DNA of 64,000 nucleotides, from assembly GCF_037023725.1 (NCBI RefSeq), contig NZ_CP146077.1, positions 4,687,001 to 4,751,000 of the forward strand, read 5' to 3'. Source of the stretch: Pseudomonas bubulae. GTDB taxonomy: Bacteria > Pseudomonadota > Gammaproteobacteria > Pseudomonadales > Pseudomonadaceae. Shown here piece by piece: positions 50,623 to 59,589 of the stretch; the stretch's first letter is position 1; each line of letters opens with the position of its first letter. Under the pieces are notes generated by a model. It saw only the letters and a list, made by a program, of their open reading frames with translations, searched no databases and was not told the origin of the DNA. Position numbers and translations under genes: made by a program.

Positions 50623-51654
50623 TCAGCGCACAGGGGGTGCGTATTGAATGCCGCCGTTATTCCACAGAGCGTTCAGCCCGCGGTCGATGGCCAGAGGCGT
50701 GTTTTTACCGAGGTTTTTCTCGAAGACTTCACCGTAGTTACCCACCTGGCTGACAATCTGCACCACCCAGTCTTTTGGCAGTTTCAGGTCTTTACCGTAT
50801 TCGCCGTCAGCACCCAGCAAGCGGGCGACATCCGGGTTTTTGGTGGATTTGGCTTCAGCCACAACGTTTTTCGAGGTGATGCCGGCTTCTTCAGCATTGA
50901 GCATGGCGAACAGGGTCCACTTCACAATGCTGAACCAGTCTTCGTCGCCCTTGCGCACGACAGGCCCCAGAGGCTCCTTGGAGATGGTTTCAGGCAATAC
51001 GACATAGTCGCTCGGGTTGGCCAGCTTGCTACGCTGTGCGTACAACTGGGACTTGTCGGAGGTCAACACGTCGCAACGGCCGCTTTCCAGAGACTTGGCG
51101 CTTTCATCAGAGGTGTCGAAGGTGATCGGGGTGTACTTGAGGTTATTGGCGCGGAAGTAATCCGACACATTCAGCTCGGTAGTCGTGCCGGCCTGGATAC
51201 AGATGGTTGCACCGTCCAGTTCCTTGGCACTTTTTACCCCCAGCTTGTTGTTGACCAAAAAGCCGACGCCGTCGTAATAGGTCACGCCCGCGAACACCAT
51301 GCCCATGCCCGCATCACGGGAACTGGTCCAGGTGGTATTGCGCGACAACACATCGACTTCGCCCGATTGCAGCGCGGTGAAACGCTCCTTGGCGTTCAAC
51401 TGGCTGAACTTGACCTTGGTAGCATCGCCAAACACTGCGGCGGCCACTGCACGACAGACATCCGCATCGATCCCCATGATCTTGCCGTCTTTATCCGGTA
51501 CCGAAAAGCCCGGTAAACCGTCACTCACGCCACATTGCACAAAACCTTTCTTCTTGACACTGTCCAGGGTCGCGCCTGCGTGGGCAAAACCGCTGGCACT
51601 GAGTAACACGATGGCTGCTGTGGCCAAAGCCAGGGTGGATTTCAATTGCTTCAT
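50623..51654 (-). CDS. aapJ: General L-amino acid ABC transporter, periplasmic binding protein
   Basis: 343-residue type-3 solute-binding protein with a signal peptide (MKQLKSTLALATAAIVLLSA then SGFAHAG). The first motif after processing is VKKKGFVQCGVSDGLPGFS, then MGIDADVCRAVAAAVFGD. It binds a broad set of L-amino acids and hands them to AapQM. First gene of the operon, with AGGAGG-like CTGGAGG seven bases before the ATG; transcription probably starts at the sigma-54 site about 245 bases upstream. Confidence 0.95.
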   Translation of the reverse strand: MKQLKSTLALATAAIVLLSASGFAHAGATLDSVKKKGFVQCGVSDGLPGFSVPDKDGKIMGIDADVCRAVAAAVFGDATKVKFSQLNAKERFTALQSGEVDVLSRNTTWTSSRDAGMGMVFAGVTYYDGVGFLVNNKLGVKSAKELDGATICIQAGTTTELNVSDYFRANNLKYTPITFDTSDESAKSLESGRCDVLTSDKSQLYAQRSKLANPSDYVVLPETISKEPLGPVVRKGDEDWFSIVKWTLFAMLNAEEAGITSKNVVAEAKSTKNPDVARLLGADGEYGKDLKLPKDWVVQIVSQVGNYGEVFEKNLGKNTPLAIDRGLNALWNNGGIQYAPPVR

Positions 51655-51717
51655 TCAAACCTCCAGTGCTGCTTTTTTGTGTTTGAACAAGGCCCGCCGC
51701 CCCCTTGTGAGGCACTG

Positions 51718-51747
51718 TTGACCCATGTTGGCTTTTTATTGGGTCAA
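51718..51747 (-). other. Hairpin in the aapJ leader
   Basis: 8-bp inverted repeat TTGACCCA/TGGGTCAA with 14 bases between, in the untranslated leader 64 bases before the aapJ start. Could be an mRNA structure or a protein site. Confidence 0.5.
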
Positions 51748-51908
51748 GCGGCATAAGCCTTGAGCGATGGGTGCATCGCACGAACCGTCAAACTGAAGCG
51801 CTCACTTGAGCTGTTGAATTCCTTGTCTAACTCCAACCTCGGGATTTTTGCAGCCCCCCCTGTTAGTGTTACCGTCCAAAGGGGGCGCATTCACGCCACT
51901 GTCCACAT

Positions 51909-51924
51909 AGCAAGGCGCGTACCA
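51909..51924 (-). promoter_or_regulatory. Sigma-54 (RpoN) promoter of aapJQMP
   Basis: TGGTACGCGCCTTGCT on the minus strand matches the TGGCACG-N4-TTGCT consensus at all but one base, with GG and GC ten bases apart. It implies a leader of about 240 bases and control by an enhancer-binding protein such as NtrC or CbrB; several GCAC half-sites lie upstream near 52010-52045. Confidence 0.8.
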
Positions 51925-52021
51925 CTCTTGGCCCCTAAGTAAGTTCAGTAGGTAATGCAGGAAAAAACGTTCAAGCACGCGACATATTCTGTAATCCTTA
52001 GTCGATCAAGCACACTTGTAG

Positions 52022-52717
<696 letters not shown>

Positions 52718-52803
52718 AACCGAAACATCCCGTCGTTCACTACACGCCGAGCGCCCGACTTGCATTACACTGCCCGGCGTATACTCCTTAACCAACTGAT
52801 GAG

Positions 52804-54300
52804 ATGACCGTGCTCAAAGCACTTAAAAAAATATTCGGTAAAAGCGAGGCTGAGCCGCTCGCGCCAGCTTCCGTTACACCTCCAGGCAACGCCAGAGCGC
52901 GAACCGACGCGCAACAACCTGGCCGTTCTGCTCCTGTTCCAGCCCCTGAGCCGGTGAACACTCCCGACGCACAATCCGCTGCTGAACAACCGCGTATCGA
53001 AAAACCCAAAATTGCCAAGCCACGGCGTGAGGCGGCCCCCAAGCCACCGGTCATTCCCTGGAAACTCGAAGACTTCGCCGTCGAGCCACAAGAAGGCAAA
53101 GTCCGCTTTCACGATTTCAAGCTCGCCCCCGAGCTGATGCACGCCATCCAGGACCTTGGTTTCCCGTACTGCACGCCGATCCAGGCAGGCGTACTGGGCT
53201 ATACCTTGAGCGGGCGTGACGCTATTGGCCGTGCCCAGACCGGTACGGGCAAGACGGCTGCGTTCCTGATCTCGATCATTAGCCAGTTGACCCAGACGCC
53301 GCCGCCAAAAGAGCGTTACATGGGCGAACCACGCGCTCTGATCATCGCGCCGACCCGTGAGCTGGTGGTGCAGATCGCCAAGGACGCGGCCGACCTGACC
53401 AAGTACACCGACCTCAATGTCATGACATTCGTGGGCGGCATGGACTTCGACAAGCAACTCAAGCAGCTTGAAGCCCGCCATTGCGACATTCTGGTGGCCA
53501 CACCGGGCCGTCTGCTGGACTTCAACCAGCGCGGCGAAGTGCATCTGGACATGGTCGAAGTGATGGTGCTCGACGAAGCCGACCGCATGCTGGACATGGG
53601 CTTCATCCCGCAAGTACGCCAGATCATTCGTCAAACGCCACCAAAAGCCGAACGTCAGACGCTGCTGTTCTCCGCGACCTTTACCGAGGACGTGATGAAC
53701 CTGGCCAAGCAATGGACCACAGACCCTGCCATCGTCGAGATCGAAGCGGTCAACGTCGCCAGTGACATGGTTGAGCAGCACGTCTATGCCGTCGCCGGTG
53801 CCGACAAGTACAAGCTGTTGTTCAACCTGGTCAACGACAATGGCTGGGAACGGGTGATCGTATTTGCCAACCGCAAGGACGAAGTGCGCCGCATCGAAGA
53901 GCGCCTGGTACGTGACGGTATCAACGCGGCGCAACTGTCGGGGGATGTACCGCAGCACAAACGTATCAAGACCCTGGAAGGCTTCCGCGAAGGCAAGATC
54001 CGCGTGCTGGTAGCTACCGACGTTGCAGGTCGTGGCATCCACATTGATGGCATCAGCCACGTGATCAACTTCACCCTGCCTGAAGTGCCGGACGACTATG
54101 TACACCGTATTGGCCGTACCGGCCGTGCTGGCGCCAGCGGTGTATCGATCAGTTTTGCCGGTGAAGACGACTCGTACCAGTTGCCGTCGATCGAAGCCCT
54201 GCTAGGTCGTAAAATCAGCTGCGAAACGCCACCAGCCGAGCTGCTGCGCCCTGTCGTACGCGCTGTGCGCAAGCCGCAGGACCCGACTGCAACGGCCTGA
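52804..54300 (+). CDS. rhlB: ATP-dependent RNA helicase RhlB
   Basis: DEAD-box RNA helicase of 498 residues, a likely partner of RNase E or of the degradosome. Order: a Pro/Ala-rich low-complexity N-terminus (20-75), Q motif near 110-125 ([11 protein letters not shown]), Walker [14 protein letters not shown] box [23 protein letters not shown] and [10 protein letters not shown]. It sits downstream of the esterase in its own unit. Confidence 0.95.
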   Translation: MTVLKALKKIFGKSEAEPLAPASVTPPGNARARTDAQQPGRSAPVPAPEPVNTPDAQSAAEQPRIEKPKIAKPRREAAPKPPVIPWKLEDFAVEPQEGKVRFHDFKLAPELMHAIQDLGFPYCTPIQAGVLGYTLSGRDAIGRAQTGTGKTAAFLISIISQLTQTPPPKERYMGEPRALIIAPTRELVVQIAKDAADLTKYTDLNVMTFVGGMDFDKQLKQLEARHCDILVATPGRLLDFNQRGEVHLDMVEVMVLDEADRMLDMGFIPQVRQIIRQTPPKAERQTLLFSATFTEDVMNLAKQWTTDPAIVEIEAVNVASDMVEQHVYAVAGADKYKLLFNLVNDNGWERVIVFANRKDEVRRIEERLVRDGINAAQLSGDVPQHKRIKTLEGFREGKIRVLVATDVAGRGIHIDGISHVINFTLPEVPDDYVHRIGRTGRAGASGVSISFAGEDDSYQLPSIEALLGRKISCETPPAELLRPVVRAVRKPQDPTATA

Positions 54301-54310
54301 TACGCAAATC

Positions 54311-54410
54311 TGTAGCCGCTGCCGAGGCACGAGGCTGCGATGGGCTGCGAAGCGGCCCCGCTTTTTGAAGGGCCTGCGGCCCTTATCGCAGCCTGCGGCA
54401 GCGGCTACAG
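54311..54410. repeat. Long second-family palindromic repeat
   Basis: Perfect 15-bp arms CTGTAGCCGCTGCCG/CGGCAGCGGCTACAG, then inner pairs GAGGCTGCGAT/ATCGCAGCCTG and GGGCCTGCGGCCC. It can form a branched hairpin and ends the rhlB-moaE convergent gap. Confidence 0.88.
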
Positions 54411-54417
54411 GGCTTGA

Positions 54418-54867
54418 TTACTTCCAGCGCTGCGCCGCCACTTCATCGCTCACCCGCCCCTCCACCCATCGCGGGCCTGAGGGGGTCTGTTCTTTTTTCC
54501 AGAACGGGGCGCGGGTTTTCAGATAATCCATCACAAAACTGCAGGCATCGAAAGCGGCCTGACGGTGAGCACTGGCTACGCCAACAAACACAATCGGCTC
54601 TCCCGGCTCCAGCAGGCCAATACGGTGCAGCACTTCAAGCTTGAGCAGCGGCCAGCGCTGCGCAGCTTCATCAATAATTTTGCCCAGGGCTTTCTCGGTC
54701 ATGCCCGGATAATGCTCCAGGAACATCCCCGCCACGTCACGGCCGTCATTGAAGTCGCGCACATAACCGACAAAACTCACCACTGCGCCCACGCCCAGAT
54801 TCGCGGCATGCAGTGCATTGACTTCAGCGCCAGGATCAAAGGCCGCCGCTTGCACCCGAATCGCCAT
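54418..54867 (-). CDS. moaE: Molybdopterin synthase catalytic subunit
   Basis: 149 residues; with MoaD transfers sulfur to cPMP to make molybdopterin. The MoaE signatures GAVVSFVGYVRDFNDG, LEHYPGMTEKAL and VASAHRQAAFDACSFVMDYLK then APFWKKE are present. Start two bases after the moaD stop. Confidence 0.96.
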   Translation of the reverse strand: MAIRVQAAAFDPGAEVNALHAANLGVGAVVSFVGYVRDFNDGRDVAGMFLEHYPGMTEKALGKIIDEAAQRWPLLKLEVLHRIGLLEPGEPIVFVGVASAHRQAAFDACSFVMDYLKTRAPFWKKEQTPSGPRWVEGRVSDEVAAQRWK

Positions 54868-54869
54868 GT

Positions 54870-55115
54870 TCAGCCTCCGGTCACGGGCGGAAAAAATGCC
54901 ACTTCGTCGCCGTCCGCCAGGGGTTCGGCGAGCTTGCACAGTTCTTCATTGCGCGCACACATCAGGTTGGGCTCGGCCAGCACCTGCCAGGCACCACCGC
55001 GTTGCGTCAGGTGCGCGCGCAACTGCTCAATGGAGACGAACCCGCCCTCCACTGCCTCACTATCCAGCCCCAGAACCTCGCGATAGCGGGCAAAGAAAAC
55101 CACTTTGAGCTTCAT
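54870..55115 (-). CDS. moaD: Molybdopterin synthase sulfur carrier subunit
   Basis: 81-residue ubiquitin-like protein ending in the diglycine PPVTGG, which carries the thiocarboxylate sulfur. Start ATG overlaps the moaC stop by four bases (ATGA). A longer reading into moaC is not real. Confidence 0.95.
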   Translation of the reverse strand: MKLKVVFFARYREVLGLDSEAVEGGFVSIEQLRAHLTQRGGAWQVLAEPNLMCARNEELCKLAEPLADGDEVAFFPPVTGG

Positions 55116-55585
55116 GACGCATCCGCCTGAAAGTGCCCGCTCTTGCCGCCGAGCTTTTCCAGTACGCGCACACCTTCGATGGTCATGCCGCGATCGACCG
55201 CCTTGCACATGTCGTAAATAGTCAGGGCTGCAACGCTGGCGGCGGTCAGGGCTTCCATTTCGACGCCGGTCTGCCCGGACAGCTTGCAGCGCGCCACGAT
55301 CAATACCGCGTCGCTGCCTTGGGCACTGAGCTCAACCTTGACGCTGGTGAGCATCAACGGATGGCACAAAGGGATCAGGTCCGAGGTTTTCTTCGCTGCC
55401 TGGATCCCGGCAATCCGCGCCACGGCAAACACATCACCCTTGGGGTGACCGCCACTGATGATCATGTCCAGGGTTTCAGGGCGCATGCGCACCACCGCTT
55501 GTGCCACAGCCTCACGGGAGGTCACCGCTTTGTCGGTGACATCGACCATGTTGGCGCGGCCTTGGGAATCTAAGTGAGTCAGCAC
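55112..55585 (-). CDS. moaC: Cyclic pyranopterin monophosphate synthase
   Basis: 157 residues; converts the MoaA product to cPMP. Motifs [21 protein letters not shown] and [20 protein letters not shown] are diagnostic. The start is a GTG giving [16 protein letters not shown] as in other pseudomonads. First gene of moaC-moaD-moaE; moaA is not in the window. Confidence 0.96.
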   Translation of the reverse strand: MLTHLDSQGRANMVDVTDKAVTSREAVAQAVVRMRPETLDMIISGGHPKGDVFAVARIAGIQAAKKTSDLIPLCHPLMLTSVKVELSAQGSDAVLIVARCKLSGQTGVEMEALTAASVAALTIYDMCKAVDRGMTIEGVRVLEKLGGKSGHFQADAS

Positions 55586-55730
55586 AGGGGGTACTCCAGA
55601 GAGGAGTATCGATTGTAAACCCGAGGGTCAGCTTAAGGCCATCGACCCCGCGAATACCGCGCATCAGAACATGGAATTGGCCGCCCGCAGGCAATCGCCG
55701 TACAAAGGTCGAAACTTTGGAGTCATACCT

Positions 55731-56177
55731 ATGCCACTTTTTATTGCCATTGCCCTGAGCCTGCTGGCGGGTGCTGCGGTGCCCCTGCAAGCGGGCAGTA
55801 ACGCTCGATTGGGCGTGGTGCTGGGCCATCCCTTTTGGGCCACCGTGATCTCATTACTGATCAGCGGCCTGGCGATTGCGCTGGTAATGCTGATTGTCAA
55901 AGTGCCCCGCCCCAATCTCGCGGCCCTGCTCACCGGCCCCTGGTGGATCTGGCTCGGCGGGCTGGCCGGGGTGTTTTACATCACCGTGGCGCTGATCAGC
56001 GTGCCGCGCCTGGGGGCGCTGAACTTCATCATGGCGGTGGTGGTGGGCCAGTTGATCAGTTCACTGCTGATCGATTACTTCGGCTTGCTGGGTTTGCCAA
56101 GAAACACCCCCAGCCTGCAAAAACTGCTCGGGGTCAGCGTGGTGCTGGCAGGTTTTGTCATCGCTTCACGCGGCTGA
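55731..56177 (+). CDS. DMT-family transporter, YdcZ/DUF606 type
   Basis: 148-residue membrane protein with five helices: a half-size DMT protein like YdcZ, which probably works as a dimer. MPLFIAIALSLLAGAAVPLQ and AGSNARLGVVLGHPFWATV are typical. GGAG lies eight bases before the ATG. The substrate is unknown. Its 3' end overlaps the convergent LysR gene by 12 bases. Confidence 0.85.
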   Translation: MPLFIAIALSLLAGAAVPLQAGSNARLGVVLGHPFWATVISLLISGLAIALVMLIVKVPRPNLAALLTGPWWIWLGGLAGVFYITVALISVPRLGALNFIMAVVVGQLISSLLIDYFGLLGLPRNTPSLQKLLGVSVVLAGFVIASRG

Positions 56178-57077
56178 AGGCGCACTCACTTGCCTGACCA
56201 GATCCCGCAGCCAGCGATGAGCCGGGTCTTCGTTGAAACGCTGATGCCAGACCTGCACATAGTTGAACGGCGCTATCGTCATGGGAGGCGGCAGTGCCAC
56301 CAGGCTGTCGCCGAATGACAGATTGTCCAGGGTACGGGTGGCCACAGTAAGAATCAGGTCGGTGTCGGTAATCATCCCCGGTGCCGTGCCCCAGTGCGGC
56401 ACATTGACCGCAACCCGGCGCTGCAACCCCCGGGCGTGCAACACGTTATCGACCTCACCCTGGGTATTGCCATCCGTCGACACCAGCAGGTGCGGGCGCG
56501 CCAGATAGCTGTCCAGATCGAGCACGCCATTGTCCGGGAGCGAACGACGATTGAGCAGGCAGGTAAAGGTTTCTTCAAACAATACATCGCTGCAGATATC
56601 TGCTGGCATCGTGGGGAAAACCCCAACGGCCAGATCGATCTTGCCCTGCTCGATCTGCTCCAGCATGCCCAGGCGGCTGTCCTGGATGATCACCAGCGAA
56701 GTGTCCGGTGCTTGCTCGCGCAGCAGCACCAGCAGTTTTGGCAACACGATGGTCGCGCCGTAATCGGACATGGCCAGGCGAAAGGTGCGCTGTGATTCTG
56801 CCGGCACAAAGTCGATGGACTGACCGAGCAGCGTTTCGACCTGTCCCAGGATGGCCTTGAGCGGCGCCTGGAGATTTTGCGCCATCACGCTCAGCACCAC
56901 CTCGTTGCCCTGACGGATCAGCAACGGGTCATCAAGCAGCACCCTGAGTTTGTTCAGTGAGTGGCTGATGGCGGGCTGGCTCAAATGCAAACGAACACCG
57001 GTGCGGGTTACGTGTTTTTCCGTGAGCAGCGCATCGAGCACCACCAGCAGATTCAAATCGATATTACGCAGTAACAC
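56166..57077 (-). CDS. LysR-type transcriptional regulator (NodD-like)
   Basis: 303 residues: helix-turn-helix (about 24-45: HVTRTGVRLHLSQPAISHSL), linker helix and a periplasmic-binding-like effector domain (about 90-290). The start NIDLNLLVVLDALL is the NodD/NahR/LeuO group pattern. GTG start with AGGAG six bases upstream; longer readings run through a REP element. Tail-to-tail overlap with the YdcZ-type gene hints at a link, but its own target is not evident. Confidence 0.9.
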   Translation of the reverse strand: MLLRNIDLNLLVVLDALLTEKHVTRTGVRLHLSQPAISHSLNKLRVLLDDPLLIRQGNEVVLSVMAQNLQAPLKAILGQVETLLGQSIDFVPAESQRTFRLAMSDYGATIVLPKLLVLLREQAPDTSLVIIQDSRLGMLEQIEQGKIDLAVGVFPTMPADICSDVLFEETFTCLLNRRSLPDNGVLDLDSYLARPHLLVSTDGNTQGEVDNVLHARGLQRRVAVNVPHWGTAPGMITDTDLILTVATRTLDNLSFGDSLVALPPPMTIAPFNYVQVWHQRFNEDPAHRWLRDLVRQVSAPSAA

Positions 57078-57165
57078 CTGACGCTCCTGTCTTGGCCAAC
57101 TCCAGGGCAACGCTGCATGATCCATGCGCGCAACCGCCGTCAGCTTACATGAAGCCAAAACGCCA

Positions 57166-57250
57166 GTGGGAGCGGGCTTGCTCGCGATGAAAGTGGCGCG
57201 GTGTATCTGGGATACCGCGTCATCTTCATCGCGAGCAAGCCCGCTCCCAC
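57166..57250. repeat. REP doublet (REPIN)
   Basis: Arms GTGGGAGCGGGCTTGCTCGC and GCGAGCAAGCCCGCTCCCAC with an inner pair GATGA...TCATC. It lies between the LysR gene start and the phoH stop. Confidence 0.9.
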
Positions 57251-57261
57251 CTTCAGGCAAG

Positions 57262-58656
57262 TTACAAATGTGACTCGGCGTATTCCGCCAGAATCGAGCG
57301 AGGCACCCCTTGCAGGGCTATATGCACACCGTTGGGGAAATCTTTGAAACGCTCCGTCAGGTAGGTCAGCCCCGAACTGGTGGCCGACAGGTAGGGGGTA
57401 TCGATCTGTGCCAGGTTACCCAGGCACACCACTTTGGAACCGGCACCGGCACGGGTAATGATGGTTTTCATCTGGTGCGGTGTCAGGTTCTGGCACTCAT
57501 CGATCAGGATCAGGCTCTGCTGGAAACTGCGACCGCGGATGTAGTTCAGGGATTTGAACTGCAACGGCACCTTGCTCAGAATGTAGTCGACGCTGCCGTG
57601 GGTATTTTCATCATCCATGTGCAGAGCTTCGAGGTTGTCAGTAATGGCACCCAGCCAAGGCTCCATTTTTTCGGCTTCGGTGCCCGGCAAGAAGCCGATT
57701 TCCTGGTCCAGGCCCTGCACGCTGCGGGTACAGATAATCCGCCGGTAGCGTTTGCTGACCATGGTTTGTTCAATCGCTGCCGCCAGCGCAAGAATGGTCT
57801 TGCCCGATCCCGCCGCACCCGACAGGTTGACCAGGTGAATGTCCGGGTCGAGCAAAGCAAACAGCGCCAGCCCCTGGTAAATATCCCGCGGTTTGAGGCC
57901 CCAGGCTTCCTGGTGCAGCAGCGGTTCCTGATGCATGTCGAGGATCAGCAACTGATCCTTGCGCACCTCCTTGATCCAGCCGACAAAGCCCTGCTCATCA
58001 ATGATGAATTCATTGATATGCACCGCCGGCAGGTTTTCGTTCATTTGCACCTGATGCCAGGTACGGCCATGCCCCTGGCGGGTTTCGACCTTGTTGACGC
58101 GGTCCCAGAACGAACCGGTCATGGTGTGATAGCCGCGCGAGAGCATCGACACGTCGTCAACCAGCTGGTCGGTACTGTAATCCTCGGACTCGATCCCGCA
58201 AGCCCGGGCCTTCAGGCGCATGTTGATGTCTTTGGTGACCAGCACCACGCGCAATTGCGGCTCACGGGCGTGCAAGTCGATCAACTGGTTGATGATGATG
58301 TTGTCGTTGAGGTTTTCGGGCAGCAACGCGTTGGGCTCGCGGCGCTTGCTCATCATGATCGACAGGAAGCCCTTAGGTGCGCCTTTGCCGCGCTGGATCG
58401 GCACACCTTTTTCGACGTCATCGGGGGTGGCAACCCCCAGCAACTGGTCAATGAGGCGAATGGCCTGACGGCACTCGGCTGCCACCAGTAATTTGCCGGT
58501 TTTGAGCTTGTCGAGCTCTTCGAGCACCGTCATCGGGATCGCGACGTGGTGTTCCTCGAAGTTAAGCATTGCGTTTGGATCGTGAATCAGAACATTGGTA
58601 TCGAGTACATAAAGGATTGGCTGGTTGGAAGAAGGAGTGCGTCCGTGATCATCCAT
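57262..58656 (-). CDS. PIN-PhoH fusion protein (YlaK/PhoH2-like)
   Basis: 464 residues: an N-terminal PIN ribonuclease domain (about 14-160; YVLDTNVLIHDPNAM, MTVLEELDKLK, acidic residues kept) and a C-terminal PhoH ATPase (about 265-460; GAAGSGKTILALAAA Walker A, LILIDECQNLT Walker B). This PhoH2-type arrangement is an RNA helicase/nuclease in mycobacteria. AAAGG lies about 12 bases before the ATG. Structured hairpins lie 84-120 bases upstream. Confidence 0.92.
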   Translation of the reverse strand: MDDHGRTPSSNQPILYVLDTNVLIHDPNAMLNFEEHHVAIPMTVLEELDKLKTGKLLVAAECRQAIRLIDQLLGVATPDDVEKGVPIQRGKGAPKGFLSIMMSKRREPNALLPENLNDNIIINQLIDLHAREPQLRVVLVTKDINMRLKARACGIESEDYSTDQLVDDVSMLSRGYHTMTGSFWDRVNKVETRQGHGRTWHQVQMNENLPAVHINEFIIDEQGFVGWIKEVRKDQLLILDMHQEPLLHQEAWGLKPRDIYQGLALFALLDPDIHLVNLSGAAGSGKTILALAAAIEQTMVSKRYRRIICTRSVQGLDQEIGFLPGTEAEKMEPWLGAITDNLEALHMDDENTHGSVDYILSKVPLQFKSLNYIRGRSFQQSLILIDECQNLTPHQMKTIITRAGAGSKVVCLGNLAQIDTPYLSATSSGLTYLTERFKDFPNGVHIALQGVPRSILAEYAESHL

Positions 58657-58740
58657 ACTCGGTCACCTTTGTGGGAGCCATTCGACGCAATACCGCAACA
58701 GTGCTGCGCCTCGAAGTGACTGCCGTATACCCTGCCCGAT

Positions 58741-58773
58741 GGCGTCCTGGAAGACGCCACCTGTTTCGCAGGT
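58741..58773 (-). other. Tandem hairpins in the phoH leader
   Basis: Two abutting stem-loops, in transcript order ACCTG-(CGAAA)-CAGGT and GGCGTC-(TTCCAG)-GACGCC, with no spacer. They lie 84 bases before the phoH start and look like a structured RNA rather than a terminator, since no T run follows. Confidence 0.5.
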
Positions 58774-59221
58774 TTCGGCCGTCTGTCTTCGTAATACTCC
58801 TAAATGTGTGACAAAAAAAATGTTTTTTCACATTCCAGCACTTTATTTTTTGAATGACGAACAACCCTTGGCGCATTCCGGGACCGCAACTAAGCTAATA
58901 GATCTACCGATATTAAAAAACGCTGCAATCAACCTATTCTTCCTCTGTCGCGGCAGTGAGCAGCGCTCAAACCTGAATTCGACACCCCTTCATTAAAGCC
59001 AGTTAATTCCTACATAGATCCAGGACAAACCCTGCGCCAGCATCTTTTCGCCCGCATTAAGCTGCAGCTGGTACTGAGTCCGCTAACCGTCACTTCCGTG
59101 GTGATTTTCTGATTCAACTCCGCGCAACACCTTCATTAATGCACGAGGTCACGGTACTGACGCACCCCTCTTCAGGTGACGAATAAATACCGCGACCGCG
59201 TTACTGCGAAAGGATGACTGT
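58774..59221. other. Long gap between phoH and the 106-residue gene
   Basis: About 450 bases, AT-richer than the flanks, with no open frame that looks coding. It includes AATGT-GAAAAA-ACATT followed by eight T on the minus strand (58814-58837), a weak hairpin. Divergent promoters must lie here but I cannot place them. Confidence 0.45.
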
Positions 59222-59542
59222 ATGACTCCCATCTCCAAAACACTGGAACAATTGCTGCTCGATATTTACAAGGACGGCAGCGTTTCGTTTACCGAGTACG
59301 AACAGCTGCGCGACAATGCTGATGAAAGAATGGAAAGGATCATTGAGCACTTTGGCCATCACAACAATACGACCGCTTTTCAAAAGGCCATGGATGTCGC
59401 CATGCAATTGCTGCAACTGGCAGTAATCGATGCCAAGAACGCCAAGCTGACCGATACCGGTGAAGCCATCGTCAAGGATGCAATCACCGCCCAGGTTGAA
59501 TACCTGCGCGCTGGCAGCCATCTGGCACTGCGCCTGCTGTAA
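59222..59542 (+). CDS. Hypothetical protein, small helical
   Basis: 106 residues, probably all helical, with no signal peptide or membrane segment and no known domain. It begins MTPISKTLEQLLLDIYKDGS and has leucine-rich amphipathic helices (about 5-15, 53-70, 80-104). An ideal AAAGGA ribosome-binding site precedes the ATG, and codon use looks like its neighbours. A hairpin follows the stop. Confidence 0.7.
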   Translation: MTPISKTLEQLLLDIYKDGSVSFTEYEQLRDNADERMERIIEHFGHHNNTTAFQKAMDVAMQLLQLAVIDAKNAKLTDTGEAIVKDAITAQVEYLRAGSHLALRLL

Positions 59543-59552
59543 CGCCGTGACT

Positions 59553-59580
59553 CCTGGCCCATCGAAGCCGGCGGGCCAGG
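59553..59580. terminator. Hairpin between the hypothetical and deacetylase genes
   Basis: 8-bp stem CCTGGCCC/GGGCCAGG with a 12-base loop between two convergent stops. No T run, so termination is only possible. Confidence 0.45.
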
Positions 59581-59589
59581 AAGAATGGT

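Noticed and set aside
58741..58773. Guanidine-II (mini-ykkC) riboswitch
   Set aside because: Two small tandem hairpins fit in layout, but the loops (CGAAA and TTCCAG) lack the conserved ACGR, and PIN-PhoH is not a guanidine gene.
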